This document shows positions 22,501-33,365 of a DNA stretch of 64,000 bases, one piece after another (the stretch's first letter is position 1; each line of letters starts with the position of its first letter). The translations under genes were made by a program, and so were the position numbers. The notes below the pieces were generated by a model. The model was not told where the DNA came from. It saw only the letters and a list, made by a program, of their open reading frames with translations, and did not search any database. This DNA comes from Tetradesmus obliquus (lineage: Eukaryota; Chlorophyta; Chlorophyceae; Sphaeropleales; Scenedesmaceae): NCBI GenBank assembly GCA_030272155.1, contig CP126202.1:620001-684000 (forward strand), in the 5' to 3' direction.

Positions 22501-25484
22501 GTGCAACCAGTTGGCACGTCAGTGGTCAGCCGCACCGCAACCTTCTGGATGTCCATTCCGCGATGAATGACTATCCAGAAGGGGTGCGCTGGTTATGCTG
22601 GCAGCAGCGTGTGTAATGCTGCACACTGCGATGCTTATGCCCTCGGGTGCCGATGGTCTCCAACGGGTCATAATCCCAGCTGACCTGTGGAGTCGAGACT
22701 GCTGGACTGCAGCGCACGATGCACACACAGTGCACAGTATTCCCCGTGCAAGCACCATACAACACGCCACGCACTCAAACATGCGTGCATACCATGGCAG
22801 TCCCAATCAATCCCCTGCATATCAACCAGCCCTGTATATAAAGCGTATATAAAGAGAGGCGCTAGTCGCAGGGAGATCAGCTGCGTCACCAGCTACACCT
22901 CTGAACACACACATATCACAGCTGCGCCTGTGCCAAATGCACAGGCGGCCTGCAGCAGCAGCAGGCATGCTGCATAACCTCACTTTCACAGTACTCCGGG
23001 AGGAGCCTCAGCAGAGCACGCAAGCAACATGCAGCGGGTCGATTGCAGGGAGGCGACCATATGCAAGCGTGCTGAGCGGCAGACTGCCAGGCACGTGCGC
23101 AGCACACCCAAAAGGGCGACGCAGCTTCCGGAAACTTGTGCCAAGGAGGCGGTTTATGTGGATAGTAACACCCAACATACCAAGAGTACATATGCATGCA
23201 GAGCGAATGATCACCGCCACAATCCCATGAGCTAACAGATCCAGCGTCGCCCAGCTGCATGTGAGGCTTGCACAGCAGCAGTGCAGACACGTGGCAAGCG
23301 AGCAAAGGCCCTGACAAAGCGGCCATGACCGTGTAAGCTGCGCGTATCTTCGTGCAAGTGTGTAGGCCCAACCAACTGACCCCTGCATGTGGATGTGTGG
23401 CGTGGTGCGGTGCAACCACTGAAGAAACCAAACAGCCGCTGCAGCCGCTGCTGCTGTTGACAAATCCATATGGCGAGTGCAGCCACACCACTGCCGACAC
23501 TTCATGCGCGGCACTCCTCGCTGCTTTCACAATGCAGTCAGTGCTGAGGCACTCGCCCCCATCCTAGTCCCTACTGCGTACAATCGCTGGCAAGCAAGTG
23601 TAGTTGATGGGGCACAACAGCTGAAACAGCTGCAACAGCACCCCAGACCTGTCCACAGCTGAAGAGCTGCGGCGCCGGATCAGGCACGTGCACATTTGAA
23701 AACGCTGCTCAGGCGCAGCAGCGAGCATCTCACAGCTCGTTGTTGCTGCTGCTGGCAGCAGCAAGCGCACGCTTTGACAATGTTTGAACCCACGTTGCCA
23801 TTGTGGGGCGTAACAAGCGCCTGCGTTTTGGGGTGCTGCGAGCAGCCCTTAGACAGTCAGCCAGAGTCAGCAACACTGCTTGAACAGGAAGTGCACACGC
23901 TGCTGCTGCTGCTGCTAGCCAGCAAGCACGGCGTAGCAAGCGCCAAGCAGTAGAGCTTTCTGTACATACAGCACAAGTAAAAGCACCACGTTGTGGACTC
24001 CGCTGCCTGCAGCACAGCTGCTGTCCTGCTGAAACAGCCAAGGACGCAAACCAGCAATCTGGGCAGCAAACCCCTGTGCATGCAACTCAACATATGTGCA
24101 CAGCAGCCCCGGCCAATTCCAGCGCCGGTTCACACCCCGCAAGTCAAAATGCATTTGCAGGACCGGCGTGCCAGGCAATCATACACACAAGCGAGTGAGC
24201 ACCTCTGCAGCAGCACTGCAGCTCATGATTGGCTGCACACCCTGCACACTGCAATGCATTGCCAGGACCTGGCATGATAGCCATCACAAAAACAACCAAT
24301 GAGCGGCTCCGCAGCAGTACTGCAGCTCATAATTGGCTGCAGCTCACAACTGCTGCGCGGCTGCATCCTCTCCTGCCCTCTGAGGGTGCACACTGTCTGG
24401 GTGCCCCTGGGTACGCGTGATGTGTGCACAGCATCGAGAACAGAAGCAAGCAGGCAGACGTATCGAACCCTCAACAGCAGCCTCAAGCACTGACAGGCTG
24501 AGCCTGGGGGCTGCTGAAACAAGCACACACAGCTCTGCAGCTCAGCAGCAGATGGAGCACCAATCCGGCATGCTAGGGCTGCCGGGTGCTCAACAGCAGC
24601 GTGACCAGCCACATCTGCTTGGAGCAGCAGAGGGAGCGACGACGCCTGCTGCTCATAGCGCGGCTGCTGCATATGTATACCATGTGCGCATAACACCAAA
24701 AGCATCCACTAATGACCAGCTTCTGCTGCTGCTGTTCTGTAGTATCGGCACGTTTGTAAGAGAACACTTGCTCTCTCAGGAGCCGTATCAGCCAACGTTC
24801 CTCTGCAAACCTTCCGTGCGCAGATGTGAACAGGAGATAGCACAGCAATGCAGCGTAGCTGTGTACATGTAAACAGCATCATCCATAGCTGCAGCAGCTC
24901 CCACATGCCACCCACATGCCACACAACCGCAAATGGACAGTGTCACCCAACGCACAGCAAGCCACAGGCACGAGTCAAGTGCATTGTGTGCATAACAGCG
25001 CAGCGCATTGTGTTGCATAGTAGCACAACCCACGCAGCACGCAGCTGCTGCTTGATATCATATGAGCAGCAGACCGTGCAACCTCATTCCCGGATCAATG
25101 AATCAAGCAAGAAAGCTCACAGAGGACGCTGCAAGCATACACACCCAATAACACCAAGCCAGCCAGAGTCCGCACGCCAGCCAACAGAAAAAGGGCACCC
25201 ACAGCGCACAGATGACACTTGCAATGCATCAGATCTGCACAAGCACAGGCAACAGGAAGGATCCAGAAAGGCACATGCCAGCGCGCAGGCACCGCACAAC
25301 AGACCGCACTCAAGAGAGCCGACAAGCACAAAAGCAAAGCAGGAATCTGTGTAGTAGCAAGCATGTTCCACATCCGTCAACGCAACGAACCTCGCCAAAA
25401 AGAATGTTCAGCATACGCCCCCCACCATACGGCCGATGCACCGTACGGTGTTGCCAAAACACACTTTGAACTGCCGGCCACTCC

Positions 25485-25808
25485 TTAAAATGCTAGATAG
25501 ATGCAACACGAGTCAACGCTGCTGTTCACAACATCATCAAAAAGCTGCGCAACATGCTCAACGACATATTGCCAGCCGGATTGGCTGCTGCTCGCGGGTG
25601 GAATCCCACAGCGAAACGCCACATCCCATGCTGTAATCGCATGTGCCATTCGCAACACGTCACGCCACAAGACGTCACGCCACAACATCAAAGCGGCATC
25701 AAATTCAAACGGATGCCGGAGGTTTGAAAGCCTCAGCCAATCATGAAATGTGTTGCTCCAAACGGCATGGCGGCTGCAGCAGCAGTCGCGTGCCGCAGCA
25801 GCCACCAC
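25485..25808 (-). other. Possible coding segment, unknown
   Basis: This open frame, with the segment WSNTFHDWLRLSNLRHPFEF, has a more protein-like composition than its surroundings and ends in TAA at 25485. It contains a short in-frame duplication (LWRDVLWRDVL). A plausible acceptor (CTGCTGCAG) lies just inside its start. No family is recognised and it may be chance. Confidence 0.2.
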
Positions 25809-26302
25809 GCAGCATCATACATCCCGTGCAGTGGTGCACTGAAAGACTTTGACTGCACTGAAAACACACTATCAGCGCACATAGGAAACCTGCAATAAAC
25901 TTTGTGCGCAAAGTATTCATCCAGCCTCGCACAGTATTTATCCAGCTTCCCAACGTCCAGAGGAGGTGCACCACATGTTATGCGAAAGCCGAATCTAGGT
26001 GCCGTAGCAACAAAGCTGTGGCCACAACACCATGGAGAGGCTGTGCATACAGAACTTCAAAATACAATGCCATGGACACCACGCTTTGAATAAGCAGCCG
26101 TAGACACCAAGCCCCAGAAACAAGGCCGGCCGTCATGCGCGTGCTGCTGACCAAGAGACTGGCAGGCGTCTAAGCACAGCACCTGCCACAAAACAGCCAG
26201 CAGCAGCACTTCAGGGTTCCACCCACCATGCATGCAAAAGCAGCAAGCCACAAACAAAGCTATTATCCCCCATGCACACAGCTGACAGAATTTGGGCTCT
26301 GT

Positions 26303-27298
26303 GCAAATGCACGGCTCCGATTGCACGGCTCCAAATGCGCAGCATGCCCATCCCTCAGCATCACACGGAGTGATGGCATCAGGTGCTGGCACACTGCAGC
26401 AGCCAGGCAAATCATAAGCACCGCACGGCTGCAGCTCGAAAGCCACGCAGGGCGTAAGCAGCTTGGCTGCAGCGCCTTATGTAACTGCAATGGTTTGGCC
26501 AGCACATGGGAGTGTGCTGGCAGCACACCCCCATATGCAGCCGCACCCCGCTTCGCAATGCATTGCAAACACACACGAGCCGAATGCTCCCGATGCATGC
26601 AGCAGCACACTGCCAGCAAAAGAAAAGAATAGCGTGAGTAACACACCCCTTGCGTCGGCTGCGAAAGTACAAAGTAGCAGCAACCTGCAGCGTCCGCTGC
26701 ACAGGGTGACGCGGCGTACGCCTCTTTCTACAAAACCACAAAAACACACCCCGAGCATCATTTGTGAGCGCCGTCCCGTTCAAACAACTCCGTAAGCACA
26801 GAGCAAATGCACGGCTCCGATTGCACGGCTCCAAATGCGCAGCATGCCCATCCCTCAGCATCACACGGAGTGATGGCATCAGGTGCTGGCACACTGCAGC
26901 AGCCAGGCAAATCATAAGCACCGCACGGCTGCAGCTCGAAAGCCACGCAGGGCGTAAGCAGCTTGGCTGCAGCGCCTTATGTAACTGCAATGGTTTGGCC
27001 AGCACATGGGAGTGTGCTGGCAGCACACCCCCATATGCAGCCGCACCCCGCTTCGCAATGCATTGCAAACACACACGAGCCGAATGCTCCCGATGCATGC
27101 AGCAGCACACTGCCAGCAAAAGAAAAGAATAGCATGAGTAACACACCCCTTGCGTCGGCTGCGAAAGTACAAAGTAGCAGCAACCTGCAGCGTCCGCTGC
27201 ACAGGGTGACGCGGCGTACGCCTCTTTCTACAAAACCACAAAAACACACCCCGAGCATCATTTGTGAGCGCCGTCCCGTTCAAACAACTCCGTAAGCA
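26303..27298. repeat. 500-bp direct tandem duplication
   Basis: Sequence from about 26303 repeats from 26803 at exactly 500 bp and is almost identical. One difference I noticed is gcGtgag at about 26633 versus gcAtgag at 27133. The copies diverge after CGTAAGCA at 26791 and 27291. No coding function is seen. Confidence 0.95.
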
Positions 27299-27564
27299 AC
27301 GATGTTCTGATACATGGCACATTCCCTATGGACATGTCTCGTTGAGCAAAATGAATGCCGCAGCAGCTGGGCACACTCTGCCTACATCAACCAACTGCCA
27401 CGCATGCTAAAACACACGGTGCATTGTCAGGTTGCAGGCTGTGCACAAGTCAGTCAGGTTGAGCCTCACTACGGCAGATGCACAACAAAGCACAGCAGCA
27501 GCTGGGCAGCCGCAAACTCGCCGGCTACCAGCCGCCCGATGAGCACACACAGCAGCGTCGTGCC

Positions 27565-27790
27565 ACACACTCCGGATGCACCCGTGTGTCAAATCATCCT
27601 CAAAGCAACTCCGGATGCGCCATGTGCCGCAGCATCCTCAAAGCAACCCAAGCACAAGCAAGCTGGCTGCACAGCTGCCTCAAAGCAACTCTGGATGCAC
27701 CCGTCTGTTGAAGCATCCTCAAAGCAACTCCCGGATGCACCCATGTTCGAAGCATCCTCACAGCACCCCAAGCACAAGCAAGCTGACTCA
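27565..27790. repeat. Degenerate minisatellite
   Basis: A unit of roughly 40 bp built on CTCAAAGCAACTCCGGATGC is repeated about five times with variation. A longer sub-repeat containing AAGCACAAGCAAGCTG occurs twice. Confidence 0.75.
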
Positions 27791-28060
27791 CGCAAGTCAC
27801 TTGCATGCAGAGAAGCTGCACAAGCCCAGAGCAGCCTCCGCAGAATGTCAGCTGCCTAACCTGTGCTTCAGCCAGCATCCTGCTACTGCTGCTGGCAGCA
27901 ACAGTCACTGACGCAGGCTGAAACAATAGCATTACTGCAGTGCATTCACGCATCAGGGGCTGCAGCTTTCGCCATTCCGCACGGCTCCGCACAGCAGCGG
28001 CGGCTGGACTGGAACACATGCACCATTGCTGCCGCGCCGGCGCGCCGTGCACACGATGAC

Positions 28061-31000
28061 TCACAGCATCGCCGCGCAATGGCTGACATGCGTCTCGCGG
28101 TCCATGCTGAGGAGTGTGGTCAGAGGCGCCCCGCCGCGACCCGGCTGCGCGCCGCCGCTGCCGCTGCTGCTGCTGCCACCTGCCTCAGTCCAGCCAAGCG
28201 GCACACTCATGCGCGCCTTTAACCCCCGCAGCCGCTTTAGCCCTTCCATCTGCTCCTGCGCAATGCTCACTTTGCTGCTGTCCCTGCTGCCATTTGCAGT
28301 GTCACTCTGCAGCGGCTGACCCCACAAGCCGGTTGTAACAGTGCTGCCGCCACTGCCGGCGCTGCCGCTGCTGCCGTTGCTGCCGCCGGGCGCCCGCTGC
28401 AGCGGCTGCAGCGGCAAGCCTCCACTGCCCGCCTCTGCAGGCTGCTGCTGCTGCTGCTGCTCGAGCCAGCTCGGGACTTGCCGCTGCTGCTGCTGCGGCA
28501 GCGGCGGCGGCTGCTCTGCGGCCAACATATTGTATGCTGCGCCTGTGCGTGAGTTCATGGAGCCCACATCGATGCTGTGGCGAGCATTGGGGGCCCTTGC
28601 AGGCCGCTGGAACGTCATCAGCTCCGGTAAGGGGCCAGACCCTACAGCTTCACCTGCAGTGCCTTTCTGCACTGGCGGCTCCACTGCTGCTGCTGCTGCT
28701 GGAGGTGCAGCACTTGCCGCATCGCTGCCAGCCGCTGCTGCTGACAGCTGTGGCGGCAGCCCCGCCGCAGCTGCAGCGGCCCTGCTGCTTGCGGCTGCAG
28801 CAGCCTCGCTGCCATCGCCTGCTGGCGCTGCTGCTGCTGCTGCCCTGGGGCTGCTGGCGGGCTGGCTGCTTGTTGAGGCCTTGCCCAGGTTGCTGCTGCT
28901 GCTGCTGCTGCTTGCTGCGCCGCGCTTGTACTGCTCCCCTAAGCTGGTTAGCAGCACCTCTGGGTGAGCCTCGGGCACGTTGCGGGCCCACTCGAGGTAG
29001 GACTGCAGGCAGCAGGCAGGGCAGCAGAAGGCAGTGGGTCACATCAGCTCAGGAAATTAACGTGTTACTACTGCCAGAAGCATGTTTGCAGATCTGTAGT
29101 CACGCAAGGCAGGCATCTGTGTGCCAAGGGTACCACCAGACGCATGCGCTGCAGCATAAGTGTGAGTGCGGGCACAGTGTCTTGCGCTACACCAGAAGAG
29201 GCACCAGCTGTGATGCCTACATATCCAAACCCAAGTTCAGCAGCACGGACACGTACATAAGGAAACCACAGGTTCTCAATCACAAAAGCATCGTTGCAAG
29301 TTGCAGAAAAACAGGCCAATACAGCGATTGATGTGGAAGCTCACCTGCAGGTGCTGCCGCACGTAGGGCATCTCCAAAATCTCGCTCACAAGCGGCCGCG
29401 CATTGGGGTCCGTCTGCAGCAGGCAGCAGCAGCAAGGGGTGATCAGCACAGTTGAGCTGTGCAGCTGCTGCCTCCCGTGGCTGCTGGTGGGCAGGCAAAG
29501 ATCATTATGACAGCACAGTCTTCACTTTTTGGATACGAGTCAGCCAATGCACCACCCGCGCTTTGTCTCACACACTCCCATCCCGGGAAGTTACTCTTTA
29601 GAGGGCACCCCGTCTTTCCACGCAGGCCTCGCCCGCAGCATGCTGCCCACCCGCGCCTTCATCTTGGCATCTGCAAGCTCCCAACACCCCACCCACTCTT
29701 TCTTTGCGATCACTCTCACTTTCATGCCAGCATGCTCGCCTGCAGCATGCTGCCCACCAGCGCCTACGTCTCAGCACCCCCAGACTCCGCGGCTCCCTGA
29801 CACATCACTCACTGTTTCTCACGCGCACCACTCCCACTCTTTCACACAGGGCTCATCACTTTTCCTCACTCTTGCTCACCTGCAGCATGCTGCCCACCAG
29901 CGCCTTCACCTCGGCGCTGTAGCACTCCGGCAGCGGCGTGTACTTGCCCCTGATGATCTTCACATGCGACACCTCACTCTTTCTCACTCATCCAGCCATG
30001 CCCGGTCACTCTTGCTCACCTGCAGCATGCTGCCCACCAGCGCCTTCATCTCGGCGCTGTAGCACTCCGGCAGCGGCGTGTATGTGCCGCTGATGATCTT
30101 CAGGATGATGCCGGAGATGCCGCCATTGCCCAGGTCAAAGGCCTTGGTCAGTGTGCACAGCTCGTACAGGATGCAGCCCAGCGCCCACACGTCACTCTTC
30201 TTGCCGTAGGGCTTGTTGTCACACATCTCGGGGGACAGGTACTGCGGCGTGCCCACGATCGTGCTCGCCATGCTGCTCTCTGCACACAGAAAGCAGCAAA
30301 ACACAAAACGTTTCAGGTGCTTTCACTATAATTTCAGAGAGTTGGGGAGGCGGCCGCCGCGCTTCAACCATACGCAGGCAGCCGACCACACCTGGCGCAA
30401 CCTGCACCCAGCTGTGCCTAGCTCAAATCAACCACAGCTTTGCACCCCAACAACCAACTCCTCAACCCCGCAAACCTCTGCACCTGAGGCAGCTGAACTT
30501 AGCCACACCAAAGCCGCCCAGCTTAAGATACAGCAAACATGCCGCTGAAACCGCACCTATCGAACCTCGGACACCAAACCCATGCGCCCTAGCAAGCCCA
30601 CCTGGCCCGGAGATCTTGGCCACTCCAAAGTCTCCCAGCTTGAGCAGCGGCATGCCGCTGAAGCCAGGCGCACTGGTGATGAGCACGTTGGAGCACTTGA
30701 GGTCGCGGTGCAGCACGCCCGCAGAGTGCACGTACACCAGCGCCAGGCAGATCTGCGATGATACGTGGCAGCAGCAGCAGCAGCAGCAGGTCAGCATGCC
30801 CGCAGAGTGCGCATACACAAGAGCCAGGGGATCTGCAGGCTGGTAACAGATCGACAGCAGCAGCTCAAAGTCCAGCAGCGTCCCGCAGGATTGACATGCA
30901 GGAACCAGGAGTCTTCCTGTGCACAAGCCACAATGCTAGCCAAACAGATAACAAAGAGCAGCGTTGTTTGGGAAAACCACGCCATTGAGTAAGCAGATAC

Positions 31001-31174
31001 AGAGCAGTCTCCACCCACCTGCACAAAGAGCGACATGATCTCCGGCTCCGGCAGGCGCTGCCCTGCCCGCTGCTTGAGCAGGCCCGTCAGGTCCCCGGCG
31101 TTGCAGTACTCCATGACGATGTTGATGTACACGTCATCCATGAAGCAGTCGTGGTACCTGTTGCGTTATAACAA

Positions 31175-31209
<35 letters not shown>

Positions 31210-31648
31210 GAGTTTTTTATGTACATGTCGTCCACATGTGGTCGTGACCGGAGCAATCAGCAGAGAGCAACAGAGGCCACATCTGAAACCTTTGGATTTG
31301 TAAGGCACGGGGGCGCTGCCGCTTGCAGGTGAAGAGGAAGCTGTCTGCAGCAGCTGCTACAATACTGCTGGCTGCATGTTAGGGTCGTTGAACATGGCCA
31401 GCACAGCTGCTCATGCGCACACAACGAATGCACTCACCAACTGCTCACCACAAAAGGCTTACAGACATTACAGCAAGAGCACAATACCATTCGTTGACCA
31501 CTCACTTGACGATGTTGGGGTGGTTGAACTTGGCCAGCACCTCCACCTCGTCCATGGTGGCCGCCTTCTGCTTGGCGCTGAGGCTGGTGGTCTTGATCTC
31601 CTTCACCACCACCACCTTGCCGTCAGTCAGCCGCCGCGCCCTGTTCAT

Positions 31649-31688
<40 letters not shown>

Positions 31689-32877
31689 GCAAAACGCGAG
31701 TTTTGAGCGCCATACGGTGTTTATGATGCTGTTGCAGCTGCCAACGTGCTCCCAATCAGCAGCCGTTGCTCGTCCGCTGCTCGTCCCCTGTGTGATTCAC
31801 TGCACTGTGCATGATGCTGTTTGCTGAGCTGGCGCTGGGGAGCTGCGCCTTGCACAAATAAAAGCACCTTGCTGTGCCCTGAAGTTTTGTGACGTATCCT
31901 TGCGCAAGTGCCGCCATAGCCAACATGCCAACTTCGCAGCTGCGTCGCTTGCTAGCCAGCAACGCTAGTGCTTCAGGTATCAACATAACCATCTACACAA
32001 CCCACAGCTTTTGAGGAATGCGCATGCAAGCCATGCACTGCTGCTGGCGCGCACGCCTGCAGCTGTCCACTGTGTGCCCAGCGCATGCTCAGCCACACTT
32101 CCTGAAAGCGTTTATGCAAGCATTCCTGCAGCCTTTACTGCAAGCCTGCGCATCCAAGCTGCAAGCATCGCACCTGCACACGCGCCCGAAGCCTCCAGAG
32201 CCAATCTCATCCTGGATTTTGTACTCCTTGTACAGCCACTGATGCGGCCGCGGCTGCACCAGCGCCTGTGCAACATGGCCACCACCAGAATCTTCTGACA
32301 TGTCGCTGCCCCCACTAGAGCTACGCTGCGGCCTGCTCTTGGCTGCCTGCTGGTCATGCTGCTGCTTGGTGCTGCTGCTGGCCGCGTCGTCCTTCGTCTG
32401 CTCGACACTCTGAGCCAGCAGCTGCCAGCCTGTACAGTAGCAGAGCACCACGAGGGGTCTCGGCAGCGCGCCAGGCAGTTCTAGCACGGCGCACAAGAGC
32501 TGCACGCTATTCCATGGTCGCAGCTCCCGTGTGGTGAGATGCACACGCTACCAAAGGCAAATTATGCATACAAGCGTAACTAACAGCACTTCAAGCAAAC
32601 ACAGACGCGCTGTTGGGCCCTGCAGACGCTGCGATAGGGGGCCTCACATGAGCACTGCTTGAAACTGCAAGATCGTACAAGCTGCGCCGCTCTAACTATG
32701 AAAGTGTTGACAGAAATACTGATGCGGGCATATAAATGCGCAGACACACCGCTGCTCGGCGACCACGGAGAATGGTAAGCCTGCTCATCACTTGCCCCGC
32801 CTGCGGCTGAGCTCACCTGTGAGAGTGCCAATGCTTTGACGCCGAAAGGTGGCACGATCTACCTCCATGGGATCCAT
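28061..32877 (-). CDS. NEK-type serine/threonine protein kinase
   Basis: Protein kinase of the NIMA-related family, usually acting in cilia and cell-cycle control. Exons: 32817-32877, 32174-32429, 31506-31640, 31019-31157, 30602-30752, 30020-30279, 29345-29413, 28061-29002. They total 2013 nt (670 aa) and every junction is in phase. Start ATG 32877 (MDPMEVDRATFRRQ). The kinase domain spans about residues 90-360: glycine loop GSGGFGRV (about 97-104), Lys in VVVKEIK (119), HRDLKCSN (Asp 214), DFG (Asp 238), GTPQYLSPEMC, KSDVWALGCILYEL, and DPNARPLVSEIL. The GTPxYLSPE and KSDxWALGC motifs are diagnostic of NEKs. All catalytic residues are present. The C-terminal half is low-complexity Ala, Ser and Gln. 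Partial duplicates of exon ends lie in introns. Confidence 0.9.
29633..30020 (-). repeat. Copies of a NEK exon end with donor, 140-bp period
   Basis: The end of exon 30020-30279 (AEMKALVGSMLQ and donor) recurs with donor equivalents at 29880, 29740 and about 29633. The 29740 copy has GCGAGC instead of GTGAGC, so that donor is weakened. Confidence 0.8.
30474..30835 (-). repeat. Partial copies of both ends of a NEK exon
   Basis: Upstream of exon 30602-30752 there is a diverged copy of its acceptor side (about 30790-30835, reading ALVYAHSAGML). Downstream is a diverged copy of its donor side (about 30474-30545, reading LLYLKLGGFGVAKFS). Both flank the true exon in the order expected from junction duplication. 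Confidence 0.75.
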
Positions 32878-33365
32878 CTTTGCTAGCCCAGCAAGAGCTC
32901 ACTCTCAACACATGTGCCTTGTCGTTTCAAAGCAAGAGCAAGCACGACACAAAAGTAAAGACTGAGTCCATTGATAGGTCGAGGAGGTTCTGCCCCTGAC
33001 TTGCTGTGTGCTTGCTCTGAACTGGATGACATAACTGGAGGCCTGGGGGTTAGCTGCGCAGAGGTTGAGCGAATCAGATGATTCTTTAGTAATACTGTAA
33101 CCTGCTTCGAATCTCAAACTTTTGTACTCGTGCGAGGCACAACGAACACTCGCCTTACCGATGAAGTTCCCTGCAGTGCGCCCCGACACCGCCTGAGGGC
33201 AGTGGAATCGCCCGTGGTATCTTTGAATCTGACCTGTATATACTGATACTAATTATGTCGTGGTTTACACCGCTGACGGCAGCCACAGGCTGAAGCCACA
33301 CCCCAGTCAACCCAGTCGGACTGCCACCTTGCCCCTGCCCGGCAGTGCAGGGGCTCTGAGCAGCC
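32878..33365. promoter_or_regulatory. Divergent spacer between two kinase genes
   Basis: The spacer lies between the start of the minus-strand NEK kinase (32877) and the start of the plus-strand TKL kinase (33366), so it holds both promoters within under 0.5 kb. No clear TATA box or named motif was identified. Confidence 0.5.

Larger units (their letters stand above)
19532..28060. other. 8.5-kb stretch with no recognised gene
   Basis: The left end (to about 20.3 kb) should hold the FAS1 promoter, with AT-rich DNA near 19820-19850. From about 20.7 kb the plus strand is markedly A/C-rich, so the minus strand is T/G-rich. That matches the sense strand of introns elsewhere in this window and hints at minus-strand transcription, perhaps a long 3' region of the kinase gene or an unrecognised gene. 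Two tandem TATA-like motifs lie at 22143-22160 and 22835-22856. I could not assemble an exon series with family motifs. Confidence 0.45.

Noticed and set aside
26412..27322. Cys-rich minus-strand ORF pair suggesting a duplicated small secreted protein
   Set aside because: They are the two halves of the 500-bp duplication read through. No signal peptide with conserved Cys spacing, splice context or family match was seen.
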